Assembly (NCBI GenBank): GCA_002083475.1
Contig: LWDI01000092.1
Span: 8,530 to 72,529 of the forward strand
Length of the DNA: 64,000 nucleotides
Reading direction: 5' to 3'
Source of the DNA: Proteobacteria bacterium SG_bin5
GTDB taxonomy: Bacteria > Pseudomonadota > Alphaproteobacteria > Sphingomonadales > Sphingomonadaceae
Shown in pieces: positions 17,986-27,672 of the stretch (position 1 is the stretch's first letter; every line of letters starts with the position of its first letter). The position numbers were made by a program, and so were the translations under genes. The notes below the pieces were generated by a model. It worked only from the letters and a program-made list of their open reading frames with translations. It was not told where the DNA came from and did no database searches.

Positions 17986-19497
17986 ATGGAGGATGACGCA
18001 CGCACGCCGGGCTATGCCTGGTATGGCCTCGGCATTTTGGTGCTCGTCTACATTCTGAACTTCGTCGATCGTCAGCTGCTCTCGATCCTCGCCGAAGACA
18101 TCAAGCGCGATCTGGGGATGCGCGACGAGGATTTGGGGTTTCTCTATGGCACCGCCTTCGGCGTTTTCTACGCGCTGTTCGGCATCCCGCTCGGGCGGCT
18201 GGCGGACCAATGGCACCGCGTGCGGCTGCTCGCGAGCGGGCTCGCCTTGTGGTCGGCGATGACGATGGTCTCGGGGGTGTCGCGCGGCGGTGCGATGCTC
18301 GCCGCGGCGCGCGTGGGCGTGGGCGTGGGCGAGGCGAGCGCGGCGCCTTCGGCTTATTCGCTGATTTCGGACTGGTTCCCCAAAAGGCTGCGCGCGACCG
18401 CGCTCGCAATTTATTCGGCCGGGCTCTATATCGGCGGCGGGGTGTCGCTCGGGATCGGCGCGCTGATCGTCCAGCGCTGGAACGCGGCTTATCCGGTCGA
18501 TCCGCCCTTGGGGCTGCACGGCTGGCAGGCGGCGTTCCTCATCGTCGGCCTGCCGGGTCTGCTGCTCGCGCTGCTCGTGCTGACCTTGCGCGAGCCCGCC
18601 CGCCCGGGTCCGGCGGCGCGCGCGCCTTTCGCCGCTTTTTTCGCCGAGTTGCTCACGATCCTGCCGCCGTTGACGCTGATCGGCGCCGCGCGCCGGGGGC
18701 CGCGCGCGCTCGTTGCCAATCTCGCGGCGGTCGCGCTGCTGATCGGCTTCGTCGCCGCCGCCGGCGCGATGGGCGAATCGGTGCCGCAGTGGAGCGCCTG
18801 GGGGATCGGCGTCTATGCGATCTTTTCTTGGGCGAGCGCGCTGCGCGAACGCGATCCCCAGGCGTTCGCGCTGATCGTCGCCAACCCCGCCTTCCTCGCG
18901 GTGTTGGTGGCCTATGGGCTCAACGCCTTCCTGGGCTATTCGACCAGCTTCTGGCTCGCGCCCTATGCCGAGCGCGTGCTGGGCGAGGCGAAGACGACCG
19001 CCGGGCTCATCATCGGCGCCTCGGGGGCGCTGGGCGGCTTTTTGGGGACGACGATCGGCGGCGCGGTGGCCGATGCGCTGCGCCGGCGCCACCCGGCGGG
19101 GCGAGTGATGGTGATTATCTTCGGCGCGATCGCGCCGCTGCCGTTCATCGTCACCGCTTTCACCACGCATAGCCCCGCGATTTTCTATGCGATGGTGCTG
19201 CCGTTGACGGCGCTGGGGAGCTGCGCGCTGGGGGCGGCGGCGGCGACGACGCAGGATCTGGTGCTGCCCCGGATGCGCGGCACCGCGACCGCGACCTTCC
19301 TGATCGGCACGACTTTGCTCGGCCTCGCGCTCGGCCCCTATCTCGCCGGGCGGCTGTCGAGCGCGAGCGGGAGCTTGTCGCTGGGGGTGCTCGGCCTGCT
19401 CGCGACGGTGCCGATCGCGCTGGGCGCCGCGATCACCGCCTTCCGCCTGGTGCCGCGCTACGAGGCGCGCGTGGCGGCGCTGGCAACCGCTCCTTAA
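17986..19497 (+). CDS. MFS transporter (spinster-like)
   Basis: 503 residues with about twelve membrane segments. The N-terminal LNFVDRQLLSILAEDIKRDL and the GRLADQWHRVRLLASGLALWS loop are typical of the Spns-like MFS group widespread in sphingomonads. A ribosome site (AAAAAGGAGCG) lies just before the ATG. The substrate cannot be read from sequence, and the neighbours (RNA phosphodiesterase, PilZ protein) give no hint. Membership in the MFS is secure; specificity is unknown. Confidence 0.88.
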   Translation: MEDDARTPGYAWYGLGILVLVYILNFVDRQLLSILAEDIKRDLGMRDEDLGFLYGTAFGVFYALFGIPLGRLADQWHRVRLLASGLALWSAMTMVSGVSRGGAMLAAARVGVGVGEASAAPSAYSLISDWFPKRLRATALAIYSAGLYIGGGVSLGIGALIVQRWNAAYPVDPPLGLHGWQAAFLIVGLPGLLLALLVLTLREPARPGPAARAPFAAFFAELLTILPPLTLIGAARRGPRALVANLAAVALLIGFVAAAGAMGESVPQWSAWGIGVYAIFSWASALRERDPQAFALIVANPAFLAVLVAYGLNAFLGYSTSFWLAPYAERVLGEAKTTAGLIIGASGALGGFLGTTIGGAVADALRRRHPAGRVMVIIFGAIAPLPFIVTAFTTHSPAIFYAMVLPLTALGSCALGAAAATTQDLVLPRMRGTATATFLIGTTLLGLALGPYLAGRLSSASGSLSLGVLGLLATVPIALGAAITAFRLVPRYEARVAALATAP

Positions 19498-19510
19498 CGC
19501 CTCGCGGGTT

Positions 19511-19891
19511 ATGGCATGGGTGATGGCGACGGTTCAGTCCTCGATCGAAGCGGATGCGCCGGGCGGCGCCGAGCATCGCCGCGCGCCGCGACTGCCGGTG
19601 CGCATGCCCGCGCGGGTGACGACCAACGCCGCCTGGGCGGCGGTGTGCCGCGTCGTCGATCTCTCGGCTTTGGGGGTGCGGATCGAGACGACCACCCCGC
19701 TCAACCCCGGGCGCGCGGTGCTGATCACCTTGCCGGGCGAACCCCCGATCGAGGCCGCGGTCGCCTGGGCCGACGGCAGCCAAACCGGCTGCTATTTCGC
19801 CCAACCGCTCGGCGCCGAGAGCCTGGCGAGCCTGGCGGCGCGCTTCGCCGAGCCCAACCCGCCATCGGCGCATCTGGTGGTGCTCGATTAG
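19511..19891 (+). CDS. PilZ domain protein
   Basis: 126 residues, one PilZ domain. The c-di-GMP binding motifs are present: HRRAPRLPVRMPAR (the RxxxR part) and VDLSALGVRIE (D/NxSxxG part). A stand-alone PilZ receptor would sense c-di-GMP, which the GGDEF-EAL-PilZ protein at 34.6 kb could make or break. The ATG at 19523 is an alternative start. The TAG stop coincides with the edge of a family C element. Confidence 0.88.
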   Translation: MAWVMATVQSSIEADAPGGAEHRRAPRLPVRMPARVTTNAAWAAVCRVVDLSALGVRIETTTPLNPGRAVLITLPGEPPIEAAVAWADGSQTGCYFAQPLGAESLASLAARFAEPNPPSAHLVVLD

Positions 19892-20146
19892 GGCCGTTTG
19901 CGATCGAGCCGGTTCGCTCCTCCCCTGAAAGGGGAGGGGGACCGCGCGAAGCGCGGTGGAGGGGTATCCCCGGCAGTTCGAGGGCAATACCCCTCCACCA
20001 TTCGCTGCGCGAATGGTCCCCAGTTCAGGGTCGGATCGTCCCCCTGACGATCCTTGACCGTGCGGGGCACGGTCAACCCTGAACTCCTTGCAGGGGAGGA
20101 GCTTTTTCCGCGAGACATTGGCACGGTGTGATCGCAAACAGCTCTC
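19889..20146. repeat. Family C element at the PilZ stop codon
   Basis: A 258-bp element with ends GGCCGTTTGCGATC and GATCGCAAACAGCTCT. Inner modules include CTCCTCCCC, the CGCGCGAAGCGCGGTGGAGG block shared with family B, and facing TTCAGGG / CCCTGAA arms. With the repeat at 20151 it fills most of the 445-bp gap between the PilZ gene and the next coding region; no gene is seen there. Confidence 0.85.
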
Positions 20147-20150
20147 AATA

Positions 20151-20250
20151 CTTCCCCGGCGAAGGCCGGGGCCCAGCACCGCGCGGGACGTCGGCGGAGC
20201 ACGCCGCTCCCCGTCACCGCGCGGCTGGGCCCCGGCCTTCGCCGGGGAAG
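20151..20250. repeat. Long palindromic repeat (family A-like)
   Basis: A 100-bp inverted repeat with nearly perfect 25-bp outer arms, beginning CTTCCCCGGCGAAGGCCGGG and ending with its complement, plus an inner pair CACCGCGCGG... / ...CCGCGCGGTG type. It follows the family C element with only a few bases between. Confidence 0.85.
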
Positions 20251-20336
20251 CGCGTGGGGGAATGTTCGGTGCGTTTGGCGCGCGCCCCGCTTAGGGGCCG
20301 CGCCATCAGCGGGCGAGGGTCAGGCGAAGGGCATCC

Positions 20337-20744
20337 CTATTCCGCCCGCGCCGGGGGCGGATCGAGCGGGATGGGGACGCGCTTGCTCTTGTCGGGCTTG
20401 GGGCGCGCGGCGTCGACCAGCGCCTTGCCCAGCGCATAGGCCATGCCGATCACGTTGAGCCCGCCCGGGCACCCGCCCGAGGTCGCCGCGCAGGGCGGGC
20501 GCATCGCCGCGAGCGCGCCATGGCCGGTGAGATCGGGATTGCTCGGGCGCGGGCGGTTCGCGTCGACTTCCTCGGGATAGGGCAGGCGCTGGTTGGGGAG
20601 CGACTTGCCGCAGACGAGCACTTCGCCCTCGGGCGGCACGGGGCGGCACGGCTCGCTCGGCACCGGCACCAGAATCGAGAACCGCTCGGGCGGCGGCGCG
20701 CCTTGAACCGTCGTTACCGCCTGGGCGAGGAAAGCGAGCAACAT
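20337..20744 (-). CDS. Hypothetical exported proline-rich protein (135 aa)
   Basis: 135 residues. The N-terminus MLLAFLAQAVTTVQGAPPPE looks like a short signal peptide cleaved after VQG or thereabouts. The mature part has two Cys-containing segments (SEPCRPVP, VLVCGKSLPNQRLPYP) and a central CAATSGGCPGG, so up to four cysteines could form disulfides in the periplasm. The ending is lysine and proline rich. I recognise a style common to sphingomonads, but no function. A second frame open across the same bases is less protein-like. Confidence 0.65.
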   Translation of the reverse strand: MLLAFLAQAVTTVQGAPPPERFSILVPVPSEPCRPVPPEGEVLVCGKSLPNQRLPYPEEVDANRPRPSNPDLTGHGALAAMRPPCAATSGGCPGGLNVIGMAYALGKALVDAARPKPDKSKRVPIPLDPPPARAE

Positions 20745-20790
20745 GGGGCGAGCCTCGCATGATGGGGCGGGTAGGGCAAGGCACGCGATG

Positions 20791-20860
20791 CGCTAGATCT
20801 TTAGCTTGTCGCGATTTCCGAGCCGGCAGGTGATTCCACCTGCCTCGAAATCGCTTTAGC
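20791..20860. repeat. Family F palindromic repeat
   Basis: Inverted repeat GCGATTTCCGAG...CTCGAAATCGC around a second pair GGCAGGTG / CACCTGCC, preceded by CTAGATCTTTAG. A matching copy, in the opposite orientation, lies at 28756. Its edge holds the TAA stop (TTA at 20856-20858) of the CoA-binding gene. Confidence 0.8.
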
Positions 20861-21287
20861 CTTGGATGCGCGCGATCCCCAGCCGGCGCAGTTCGATCGC
20901 CGGGCAGCGGTCCATCACCACTTCGAGCCCGGCGGCCTCGGCGCGGGCGGCGGCGGCTTCGTCGATCACGCCCAATTGCAGCCACACCGCTTTCGCCCCG
21001 ATCGCGATTGCCTCGTCGACCACCGCGCCGGCGGCGGCCGAGTTGCGGAAGACGTCGACCAGATCGATCGGGTCGCCCAATTGCGCCAACTCGCGGAAGA
21101 CGAACTCGCCGTGGAGATGCTCGCCGGTGATCGCGGGGTTCACCGGGATCACCCGGTAGCCGTGCGCTTGGAGCGTCGCCATCACCTCGTAACTCGGCCG
21201 ATCGGGCTTGTCCGAGGCGCCGACCAAGGCGATCGTGCGCACCTTTTCGAGCAAGTCGCGGATTTCGGCGTCGGTGGTGAGCGGCAT
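20856..21287 (-). CDS. CoA-binding domain protein (YccU-like)
   Basis: 143 residues, a single CoA-binding Rossmann domain: [21 protein letters not shown] with the Gly-rich turn, then GYRVIPVNP, and a conserved Cys in VMDRCPAIE. Such small proteins (E. coli YccU/YmcC-like) bind CoA or acyl-CoA; their cellular role is not established. It begins 2 bp after the mrp stop, so the two are one transcription unit. The start at 21287 is the first ATG that gives the family N-terminus. Confidence 0.87.
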   Translation of the reverse strand: MPLTTDAEIRDLLEKVRTIALVGASDKPDRPSYEVMATLQAHGYRVIPVNPAITGEHLHGEFVFRELAQLGDPIDLVDVFRNSAAAGAVVDEAIAIGAKAVWLQLGVIDEAAAARAEAAGLEVVMDRCPAIELRRLGIARIQG

Positions 21288-21288
21288 A

Positions 21289-22242
21289 TCATCCTCGCGC
21301 GGTGAGCCAGGCCTCGATTTGGGCGGCCAGGGCATCGAACGCCAGCGCCTCGGGCCCGTTCCCGGCGGCCGGCGGCGTGCCGGCGTCCGAGCCCTCGCGA
21401 ATCGCCAGCGCCAGCGGCAGGCGCGCGAGCAGCGCAATGCCGAGCGCCTCCGCCGCCGCCGCCGCCCCGCCGCGCCCGAAGGGATCGGAGACCGCGCCGC
21501 AGCTGGGGCAGGCATAGCCCGCCATATTCTCGACCAGGCCGATCAGCGGCACCTCGGCCTTTTCGAACAAGGCGATCGCGCGGCGCGCGTCGAGCCAGGC
21601 GAGGTCCTGCGGGGTCGAGACGATCAGCGCGCCATCGGGCTTGTGGCGCTGGACCATCGTCAGCTGCACGTCGCCCGTGCCCGGCGGCAGATCGAGGATC
21701 AGCGTGTCGATGCCCGCCCAGTCGCCCTCGATCAGCTGGAGCAGCGCGCCCGCCGTCATCGGCCCGCGCCAGGCGATCGCTTGGTCGGCGCCGGTCAATT
21801 GCCCCATCGAGAGCAAGGGCACGCCATAGGGCGTCGGCACCGGCAGCAATTGCTTGTCGCGCGCCTGGGGGCGCACGCCCTCCACCCCCATCAGCCGCGG
21901 CTGCGAGGGGCCGTGGATGTCGGCGTCGATCAGCCCCACCCGGCCGCCGCGCCGCGCGAGCGCGACCGCGAGATTGGCGGCGACGGTCGATTTGCCGACC
22001 CCGCCCTTGCCGCTCGCCACCGCGATCAACCGCCGCCGCCGTCGCTCGGCGGTGCGCGCGAGGCGGACCGCGCTCACCCCCGCGATCGCCCCCGCCTCGG
22101 CCTCGATCTGCGCGGCGAGCGCGTCGGCGGCATCGGGCGCCAGGCCGCCCACGTCGAGCATGATCCGCGCCTGCCCGCCCGCGATCCGTCCGGTCGCGCG
22201 CCCGGGGGCGAGGCGGGCGAGCAGCGTCTCCAATTGGTCCAT
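21289..22242 (-). CDS. mrp: Mrp/NBP35-type Fe-S cluster carrier ATPase
   Basis: 317 residues. Residues 1-80 are the short N-terminal domain ([15 protein letters not shown]); the rest is the deviant P-loop ATPase with [33 protein letters not shown] and the LDLPPGTGD segment. The cluster-binding CxxC is present in YACPSCGAV. It is expected to carry Fe-S clusters to target proteins; this window has two 4Fe-4S or Fe-S enzymes that could use it (bioB, class I fumarase), though that is inference. It is divergent from hflK with 70 bp between starts. Confidence 0.93.
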   Translation of the reverse strand: MDQLETLLARLAPGRATGRIAGGQARIMLDVGGLAPDAADALAAQIEAEAGAIAGVSAVRLARTAERRRRRLIAVASGKGGVGKSTVAANLAVALARRGGRVGLIDADIHGPSQPRLMGVEGVRPQARDKQLLPVPTPYGVPLLSMGQLTGADQAIAWRGPMTAGALLQLIEGDWAGIDTLILDLPPGTGDVQLTMVQRHKPDGALIVSTPQDLAWLDARRAIALFEKAEVPLIGLVENMAGYACPSCGAVSDPFGRGGAAAAAEALGIALLARLPLALAIREGSDAGTPPAAGNGPEALAFDALAAQIEAWLTARG

Positions 22243-22312
22243 CCCCGTGCTGATAGGGGCCGAGCGCGCGGTTGCCACTGTTTTTCTGGCGTAGGGCACT
22301 TATAAAGGCGGT

Positions 22313-23431
22313 ATGACGACCTCTCCGGCCTGGTGGCGGCGCCTTCCCTTCTTCATGAGCGACAAGAACGGCCCCTGGGGCGGCGGTGGCGGTGGCGGCG
22401 ATGACGGCAATCGCAACCCCTGGGCGGTGCCCCCCGGCGGCCGCCCGCGCCCCGGCGGCCCCAAGCCGACCGCGCTCGACGAATTCCTGCGCCGCGCGCG
22501 CGGGCCACAGGGTCCAGGCGGCGGCGGGGGCGGCTTCGGCGGGCTGCCCGGCGGCGCCAACGCGCGCAATTTGTGGCTCGCGGTCGCGGCGCTGGTGGTC
22601 GTGCTGTGGCTGGGGCTCACCAGCATTCACGTGATCGCCCCCCAGCAGCGCGGGGTGGTGACGGTGCTCGGCCGCTATTCGGAAACGCTCGGCCCCGGGG
22701 TCAACACCACGCTCCCCGCGCCCTTCGCCGCGGTGCGCCGCGTCGATGTCGAGAACGTCCGCACGATCGGCTTTCCGAGCAACGGCACGTCGGAGAATCT
22801 GGTGCTGACGGGCGATCAGAATATCGTCGATCTCAGCTATACGGTGTCGTGGAACGTCACCAATCCGCAGGATTATGTGTTCGAGATCAAGGATCCCGAG
22901 GAAACCGTGCGCGCCGTCGCCGAGGCATCGATGCGCGCGGTGATGGCGACGGTGACGCTCGATCAGGCGATCGCCGGCGGCAAATCGGCGATCGCGGCGC
23001 GCGCGCAAGACATGATGCAGAATCTGCTCAACCAATATCATGCCGGCATCGCGGTGCAGGGCGTCGACATCGGCAGGGTCGATCCGCCCGCCAAGGTGCG
23101 CGACGCCTTCAAGGAAGTCAGCGCCGCGCAGCAGGAGGCGCAATCGCAGATGAACAAGGCGCGCGGCTATGCGCAACAAGTGGTTGCCCAGGCCGAGGGC
23201 GCCGCGCGCCAATTCGACCTGGCTTATGAGCAATATCGGCTCGCGCCCGACGTTACGCGTCGGCGCATGTATTATGAAACGCTCGAACAAGTGCTGAGAA
23301 GCGCCGACAAGACGGTGGTCGGCACGCCGCAGGGGGTGCAGCCCTATCTGCCGCTGCCGGTGACGCCGCGCACCCCGCCGGCGGAGGAGACCACCGTCAC
23401 CAGCAGCGCGCGCGCGGGAGGCGGGCAATGA
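22313..23431 (+). CDS. hflK: HflK, SPFH-family regulator of FtsH
   Basis: 372 residues. A Gly/Pro-rich cytoplasmic N-terminus (residues 20-75), one membrane span (about 85-105, LWLAVAALVVVLWLGLTSI), then the SPFH/band-7 domain with VIAPQQRGVVTVLGRYSETLGPGVN and a coiled-coil helical end. With HflC it forms a large ring complex around the membrane protease FtsH. The start at 22313 is preceded by AAAGGCGG; the ATG at 22355 is an alternative. It overlaps hflC by 4 bp. Confidence 0.95.
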   Translation: MTTSPAWWRRLPFFMSDKNGPWGGGGGGGDDGNRNPWAVPPGGRPRPGGPKPTALDEFLRRARGPQGPGGGGGGFGGLPGGANARNLWLAVAALVVVLWLGLTSIHVIAPQQRGVVTVLGRYSETLGPGVNTTLPAPFAAVRRVDVENVRTIGFPSNGTSENLVLTGDQNIVDLSYTVSWNVTNPQDYVFEIKDPEETVRAVAEASMRAVMATVTLDQAIAGGKSAIAARAQDMMQNLLNQYHAGIAVQGVDIGRVDPPAKVRDAFKEVSAAQQEAQSQMNKARGYAQQVVAQAEGAARQFDLAYEQYRLAPDVTRRRMYYETLEQVLRSADKTVVGTPQGVQPYLPLPVTPRTPPAEETTVTSSARAGGGQ

Positions 23432-24294
23432 CCGGCTTTTGGAACTCGCGCTGGGCGGCCGGCGTCGCGCTCTTGGTCGTGCTGATCCTGTTCGTCTCGT
23501 CGTTCATCGTCGTGCGCGAGACGCAACAGGCGGTGATCCTGCGGTTCGAAAAGCCCGTGCGAACGATCAACGTGTGGCGCCCCGACGAGCAGCTCGGGCG
23601 CACGAGCGCCGGGCCGGTGTTCAAGCTGCCCTTCATCGACAAGGTGGTGCTGATCGACAAGCGCGTGCTCGACGTCGATCTGTCGAACCAGCCGGTGCTT
23701 TCGACCGAGCAATTCCCGCTCGAGGTCGATGCCTTCGCGCGCTTCCGCATCGTCGATCCGTTGAAGGCCGTCGTCACCACCGGCAGCGCGGGTAATACCG
23801 AGCAGATCGTCGCCGATCGGCTGCGCCCGTTGCTCGGCTCGGCGCTGCGCAACGAGCTCGGCAAACGCCCCTTCGCCGCGCTGCTCAGCCCCGAGCGCGA
23901 CGCGGTGATGGACAATATCCAAACCGGGCTCCAGCGCCGCGCGCGCAGCTATGGCGTGGAGATCGTCGACGTGCGCATCCGCCACGCCGATCTGCCCGAG
24001 GGCAGCCCGCTCGACAGCGCGCTCGCCCGGATGACCTCGGCGCGCCAGCAACAGGCGACGACGATCCGCGCCGAGGGGCAGAAGCAAGCCCAGATCATCA
24101 GCGCCGAAGCCGATGCCAGGGCGTCGCAAATCTATGCCGAAAGCTTCGGCAAGGACCCCGAATTCTATGATTTCTACCGCGCGATGCAGAGCTATCGGAC
24201 GACCTTCTCACAAGGCCAGACGCAGTTCGTGCTGACCCCGGGCGACGCCTATCTACGCCAGTTCGACTGGCGACAGGGGGCGCCCGCGCGCTGA
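23428..24294 (+). CDS. hflC: HflC, SPFH-family regulator of FtsH
   Basis: 288 residues. N-terminal membrane span at residues 11-30, then the SPFH domain (VVRETQQAVILRFEKPVRTI, GPVFKLPFIDKVVLIDKRVLD in parts), and a helical end with the Ala/Glu/Gln rich stretch RAEGQKQAQIISAEADARA. The final YRTTF and FVLTPGDAYLRQF match HflC. It is coupled to hflK by an ATGA overlap. Confidence 0.95.
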   Translation: MTGFWNSRWAAGVALLVVLILFVSSFIVVRETQQAVILRFEKPVRTINVWRPDEQLGRTSAGPVFKLPFIDKVVLIDKRVLDVDLSNQPVLSTEQFPLEVDAFARFRIVDPLKAVVTTGSAGNTEQIVADRLRPLLGSALRNELGKRPFAALLSPERDAVMDNIQTGLQRRARSYGVEIVDVRIRHADLPEGSPLDSALARMTSARQQQATTIRAEGQKQAQIISAEADARASQIYAESFGKDPEFYDFYRAMQSYRTTFSQGQTQFVLTPGDAYLRQFDWRQGAPAR

Positions 24295-24385
24295 CGAGGC
24301 GTTCGATCGCGCCGCGATCATTCAAAATGCGTTCAGACTGATTGGGCGACAAGCCGCCCCAAATTGCCGATAGGAAGGACCGAAA

Positions 24386-25936
24386 GTGCGTTACGCTTAT
24401 GCGATTACCGGCGCTTTGTTGCTCGCGGGGACGACCGCGTCGCTCGCGCTGAACCCCGGCGCGCCCGCCGGCGCCCAAACCGCGCAAAACGCGCCCGAGG
24501 CGATGGCGCAGATCGCGCCGCGCGCGGGCGCCCCGGTGAGCTTCGCCGATCTCGTCACGCGGTTGCAACCGGCGGTGGTCAACATCTCGACCAAACAGTC
24601 GATCAAGGTGCAGCAACAGGCGAACCCCTTCCAAGGCACGCCTTTCCAGGATTTCTTCAACCAGTTCGGCGGCGGCGGCGGCCAGGGCGACGGCCAGCCG
24701 GTGACGCGCCAGGCGCAATCACTCGGCTCGGGCTTCATCATCTCGCCCGATGGCTATGTGGTGACGAACAATCACGTCGTCGCGCCGGGCGCGCGGGGAG
24801 CCACGGTCGATTCGATCACGGTGACGCTTACCGACGGCAAGGAATATCCCGCCAAGCTGATCGGGCGCGACCAGGAATCGGATCTGGCGCTGCTCAAGAT
24901 CCAGGGCGCGAACCTGCCCTTCGTCCGCTTCGGCGATTCGACCAAGGCGCGCGTCGGCGATTGGATCGTCGCGATCGGCAATCCCTTCGGCATCGGCTCC
25001 ACGGTGACGGCGGGGATCATCTCGGCGCTCCACCGCTCGACCGGGCTCGGCGCTTATGATCGCTTCATCCAGACCGATGCCTCGATCAACCAGGGCAATT
25101 CGGGCGGCCCGATGTTCGATCTGCGCGGCGAGGTGATCGGCATCAACTCGCAAATCCTGAGCCCCTCGGGCGGCAATATCGGCATCGGCTTCGCGATTCC
25201 GGCCGAACAAGCGCGCCCGATCATCGACACGCTGATGAAGGGCCAATCGGTCAAGCGCGGCTATTTGGGCGTCGGCCCGCAGCCGATCGACGAAGACCTC
25301 GCCGCCGCGCTCGGCGTGGCCAAGAACCATGGCGAAATCTTGCGCAGCGTCGAACCCGATGCGCCGGCCGGGCGCGCCGGGGCGCGCGTCGGCGACGTGG
25401 TGCTCAAGGTCAATGGCCAGGACGTCACCAACGAGCAATCGCTGACCTTCCTCGTCGGCCAGACCAAGCCGGGCGAGACGATCCGGCTCGACATCGTGCG
25501 CGACGGGCGGCCGATGACGCTCAACGTCACCGCCGGCACGCGCCCGAGCCAGGAACAACTCGCCGCGCAAGCGGGCGTCGGCGATGACGATAACGCGATG
25601 CCCGATGGCGGCAGCGGCCAGACCGATCAGGCGATGAGCAATTCGGTGGGCCTCACCGTCACCGAACTCACCCCGCAGATCCAGCGCGCGCTCGGGCTCG
25701 ATTCGACGGCGAAGGGCGTGGTGATCACCTCGGTCGATCCGTCGAGCGACGCGGCGCAAAAGGGGCTGAAGCGCGGCGATCTGATCGTCTCGGTCAATCG
25801 CCAGCCGACGACGACGGTGGCGGCGCTCGCGCAAGCGGTGGCGCAGGCCAAGGCGCAAGGGCGCGAGGCGTTGCTGCTGTTCATCCAGCGCGGCCGCACC
25901 CCGGGCGCCTTCGTCGCGATCCGGCTGAAGAAGTAA
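24386..25936 (+). CDS. degP: DegP/HtrA-type periplasmic serine protease with two PDZ domains
   Basis: 516 residues, GTG start with a strong TAGGAAGGA ribosome site. Residues 1-33 form a signal peptide. The trypsin-like domain holds the triad His130 (TNNHVV), Asp166 (ESDLALLK) and Ser239 (GNSGGPM). Two PDZ domains follow (about 300-390 and 425-515). It degrades or holds misfolded envelope proteins. It follows hflKC by 91 bp, forming an envelope and membrane quality-control cluster. A Gly/Gln-rich loop before the active-site His corresponds to the LA loop. Confidence 0.95.
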   Translation: MRYAYAITGALLLAGTTASLALNPGAPAGAQTAQNAPEAMAQIAPRAGAPVSFADLVTRLQPAVVNISTKQSIKVQQQANPFQGTPFQDFFNQFGGGGGQGDGQPVTRQAQSLGSGFIISPDGYVVTNNHVVAPGARGATVDSITVTLTDGKEYPAKLIGRDQESDLALLKIQGANLPFVRFGDSTKARVGDWIVAIGNPFGIGSTVTAGIISALHRSTGLGAYDRFIQTDASINQGNSGGPMFDLRGEVIGINSQILSPSGGNIGIGFAIPAEQARPIIDTLMKGQSVKRGYLGVGPQPIDEDLAAALGVAKNHGEILRSVEPDAPAGRAGARVGDVVLKVNGQDVTNEQSLTFLVGQTKPGETIRLDIVRDGRPMTLNVTAGTRPSQEQLAAQAGVGDDDNAMPDGGSGQTDQAMSNSVGLTVTELTPQIQRALGLDSTAKGVVITSVDPSSDAAQKGLKRGDLIVSVNRQPTTTVAALAQAVAQAKAQGREALLLFIQRGRTPGAFVAIRLKK

Positions 25937-25992
25937 GGCTTCCCGCTCCCGCCCGGCCCGCTTATCCTCTTGCCGAAGCAAGGGAGGCGGGC

Positions 25993-27585
25993 ATGGGCGG
26001 GACGGTGTTCATCGGCGCGGCGAGCGGGGGCGCGCACGCCCAGGCGATCGAACTCAAGCGCGCCAATCGCCACGGCCTGATCGCGGGCGCGACCGGCACC
26101 GGCAAGACGGTGACGGTGCAGGGGCTGATCGAGGGCTTTTCCGCCGCTGGCATTCCTTGTTTCGTGGCGGACGTGAAAGGCGATCTCGCCGGGCTCGCCA
26201 TGCCCGGCAGCGCGACGGCCAAGCCGCATCAGGCCTTCGCCGAGCGCGCGCGTGACATCGGCGACACGGCCTGGGCCTATCGCGCGGTGCCGGTGCAATT
26301 CTGGGATTTGTTCGGCGAGCAGGGCCACCCGATCCGCGCCACCATTTCCGAGATGGGGCCGCTGCTGCTCGCGCGGCTGTTGGGGCTGAACGAGACGCAG
26401 GAAGGCGTGCTGACGATCGCTTTCCACGTCGCCGATCAAGACGGGCTGTTGCTGCTCGATCTCGACGATCTCCAGGCGCTGCTCGCGCATTGCGCCGAGC
26501 GCGCGGCCGAACTCACCACCACTTATGGCAATGTCAGCAAGCAATCGGTCGGCGCGATCCAGCGCGCGCTGCTGCAACTGCGCGCGCAAGGGGCCGAGCA
26601 TTTCTTCGGTGAACCCGCGCTCGATCTCGCCGATTTCCTGAGCGTCGATGAAAGCGGCGCGGGCATCGTCAACATCCTGGCCGCCGACAAATTGATGGCC
26701 TCGCCCAAGCTCTACGCCACGTTTCTGCTCTGGCTGATGAGCGAATTGTTCGAAAGCCTTCCCGAAGTCGGCGATCCGGACAAGCCCAAGCTCGCTTTCT
26801 TCTTCGACGAGGCGCATCTGCTGTTCGACGATGCGCCCGAGGCGCTCACCGACAAGATCGAACAAGTCGTGCGGCTGATCCGCTCCAAGGGCGTGGGCGT
26901 CTATTTCATCACCCAAAACCCGATCGACATTCCCGATAAGGTCGCGGGCCAACTCGGCAACCGCGTGCAGCACGCGTTGCGCGCCTTCACCCCGCGCGAT
27001 CAGGCGGCGGTGAAAGCGGCGGCGACGACGTTTCGCCCCAATCCCGATGTCGATGTGGCGCGCGCGATCACCGAGCTGAAAGTCGGCGAGGCGCTCGTTT
27101 CGCTGCTGATGGCCGATGGCGCGCCCTCGCCGGTCGAGCGCGTGCTGATCCGCCCGCCCGCCTCGCGCGACGGGCCGCTCTCGCCCGAGGAGCGGCGCCT
27201 GCTGATCGAGACCGACGCGATCGGCGCCAAATACGACATTTTGATCGATCGCGACTCGGCCGAGGAAATCCTCGCCGCCAAGGCCCAGGAAGCCCAAGCG
27301 GCCGCCGCCGAGGCCAAGGCCGCCGGCGAGGCCGAGAAGGCGGCCGCGCAGCGCGCCAAGGAAGAAGCCCGCGCCGCCAAGGAGGCCGCGCGCGCCGCGC
27401 AAAATTCGGTGTGGAACAAGGTCGCGACCTCGGCGGCGCGCACCGCGACGAGCACGATCACCCGCCAGGTGGCCAATGAGCTGGCCAAGCAAGTGCTCGG
27501 CACCGGCGGCCGGCGGCGGAGCGCCTCGGGCGGGATGCTCGGCCAAGTGGTGCGCGGCGTGCTCGGCGGGCTGTTCCGGGGGTGA
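25993..27585 (+). CDS. HerA-like ATPase (DUF853 / YjgR type)
   Basis: 530 residues. Walker A is [15 protein letters not shown] (residues 30-44), and Walker B is [15 protein letters not shown] (about 268-282), followed by [30 protein letters not shown] (in parts). This matches the HerA-like DUF853 family (E. coli YjgR). The C-terminal 120 residues are an Ala/Lys/Glu-rich helix ([21 protein letters not shown]) ending in a Gly-rich tail. The family is predicted to be a DNA or protein translocase; its substrate is unknown. It lies between degP and the SPFH gene on the same strand. Confidence 0.88.
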   Translation: MGGTVFIGAASGGAHAQAIELKRANRHGLIAGATGTGKTVTVQGLIEGFSAAGIPCFVADVKGDLAGLAMPGSATAKPHQAFAERARDIGDTAWAYRAVPVQFWDLFGEQGHPIRATISEMGPLLLARLLGLNETQEGVLTIAFHVADQDGLLLLDLDDLQALLAHCAERAAELTTTYGNVSKQSVGAIQRALLQLRAQGAEHFFGEPALDLADFLSVDESGAGIVNILAADKLMASPKLYATFLLWLMSELFESLPEVGDPDKPKLAFFFDEAHLLFDDAPEALTDKIEQVVRLIRSKGVGVYFITQNPIDIPDKVAGQLGNRVQHALRAFTPRDQAAVKAAATTFRPNPDVDVARAITELKVGEALVSLLMADGAPSPVERVLIRPPASRDGPLSPEERRLLIETDAIGAKYDILIDRDSAEEILAAKAQEAQAAAAEAKAAGEAEKAAAQRAKEEARAAKEAARAAQNSVWNKVATSAARTATSTITRQVANELAKQVLGTGGRRRSASGGMLGQVVRGVLGGLFRG

Positions 27586-27617
27586 GCGCCAGGCGGCGAT
27601 GCCGCCACCGAAATCAT

Positions 27618-27657
27618 TTGCCGAATCCCGTGAAGCGATATAATTATGATATCGTCT
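27618..27657 (+). promoter_or_regulatory. Promoter with palindromic operator over the -10, upstream of the SPFH gene
   Basis: The palindrome CGATATAATTATGATATCG (27636-27654) has 6-bp perfect arms (CGATAT / ATATCG) and contains TATAAT at 27639-27644, a perfect -10 hexamer. A partial -35 (TTGCCG at 27618) lies 15 bp upstream. A ribosome site (GGGAGGGTAGG) and the SPFH ATG follow at 27673. A repressor bound to the palindrome would block the -10. The ribbon-helix-helix protein encoded right after the SPFH gene is the natural candidate; this is inference. Confidence 0.55.
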
Positions 27658-27672
27658 TTTCGGGAGGGTAGG

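Noticed and set aside
20320..20985. A 221-codon minus-strand frame overlapping the exported protein at 20337-20744
   Set aside because: Its translation is Arg-rich and lacks any structure, while the other frame has a signal peptide and paired cysteines.
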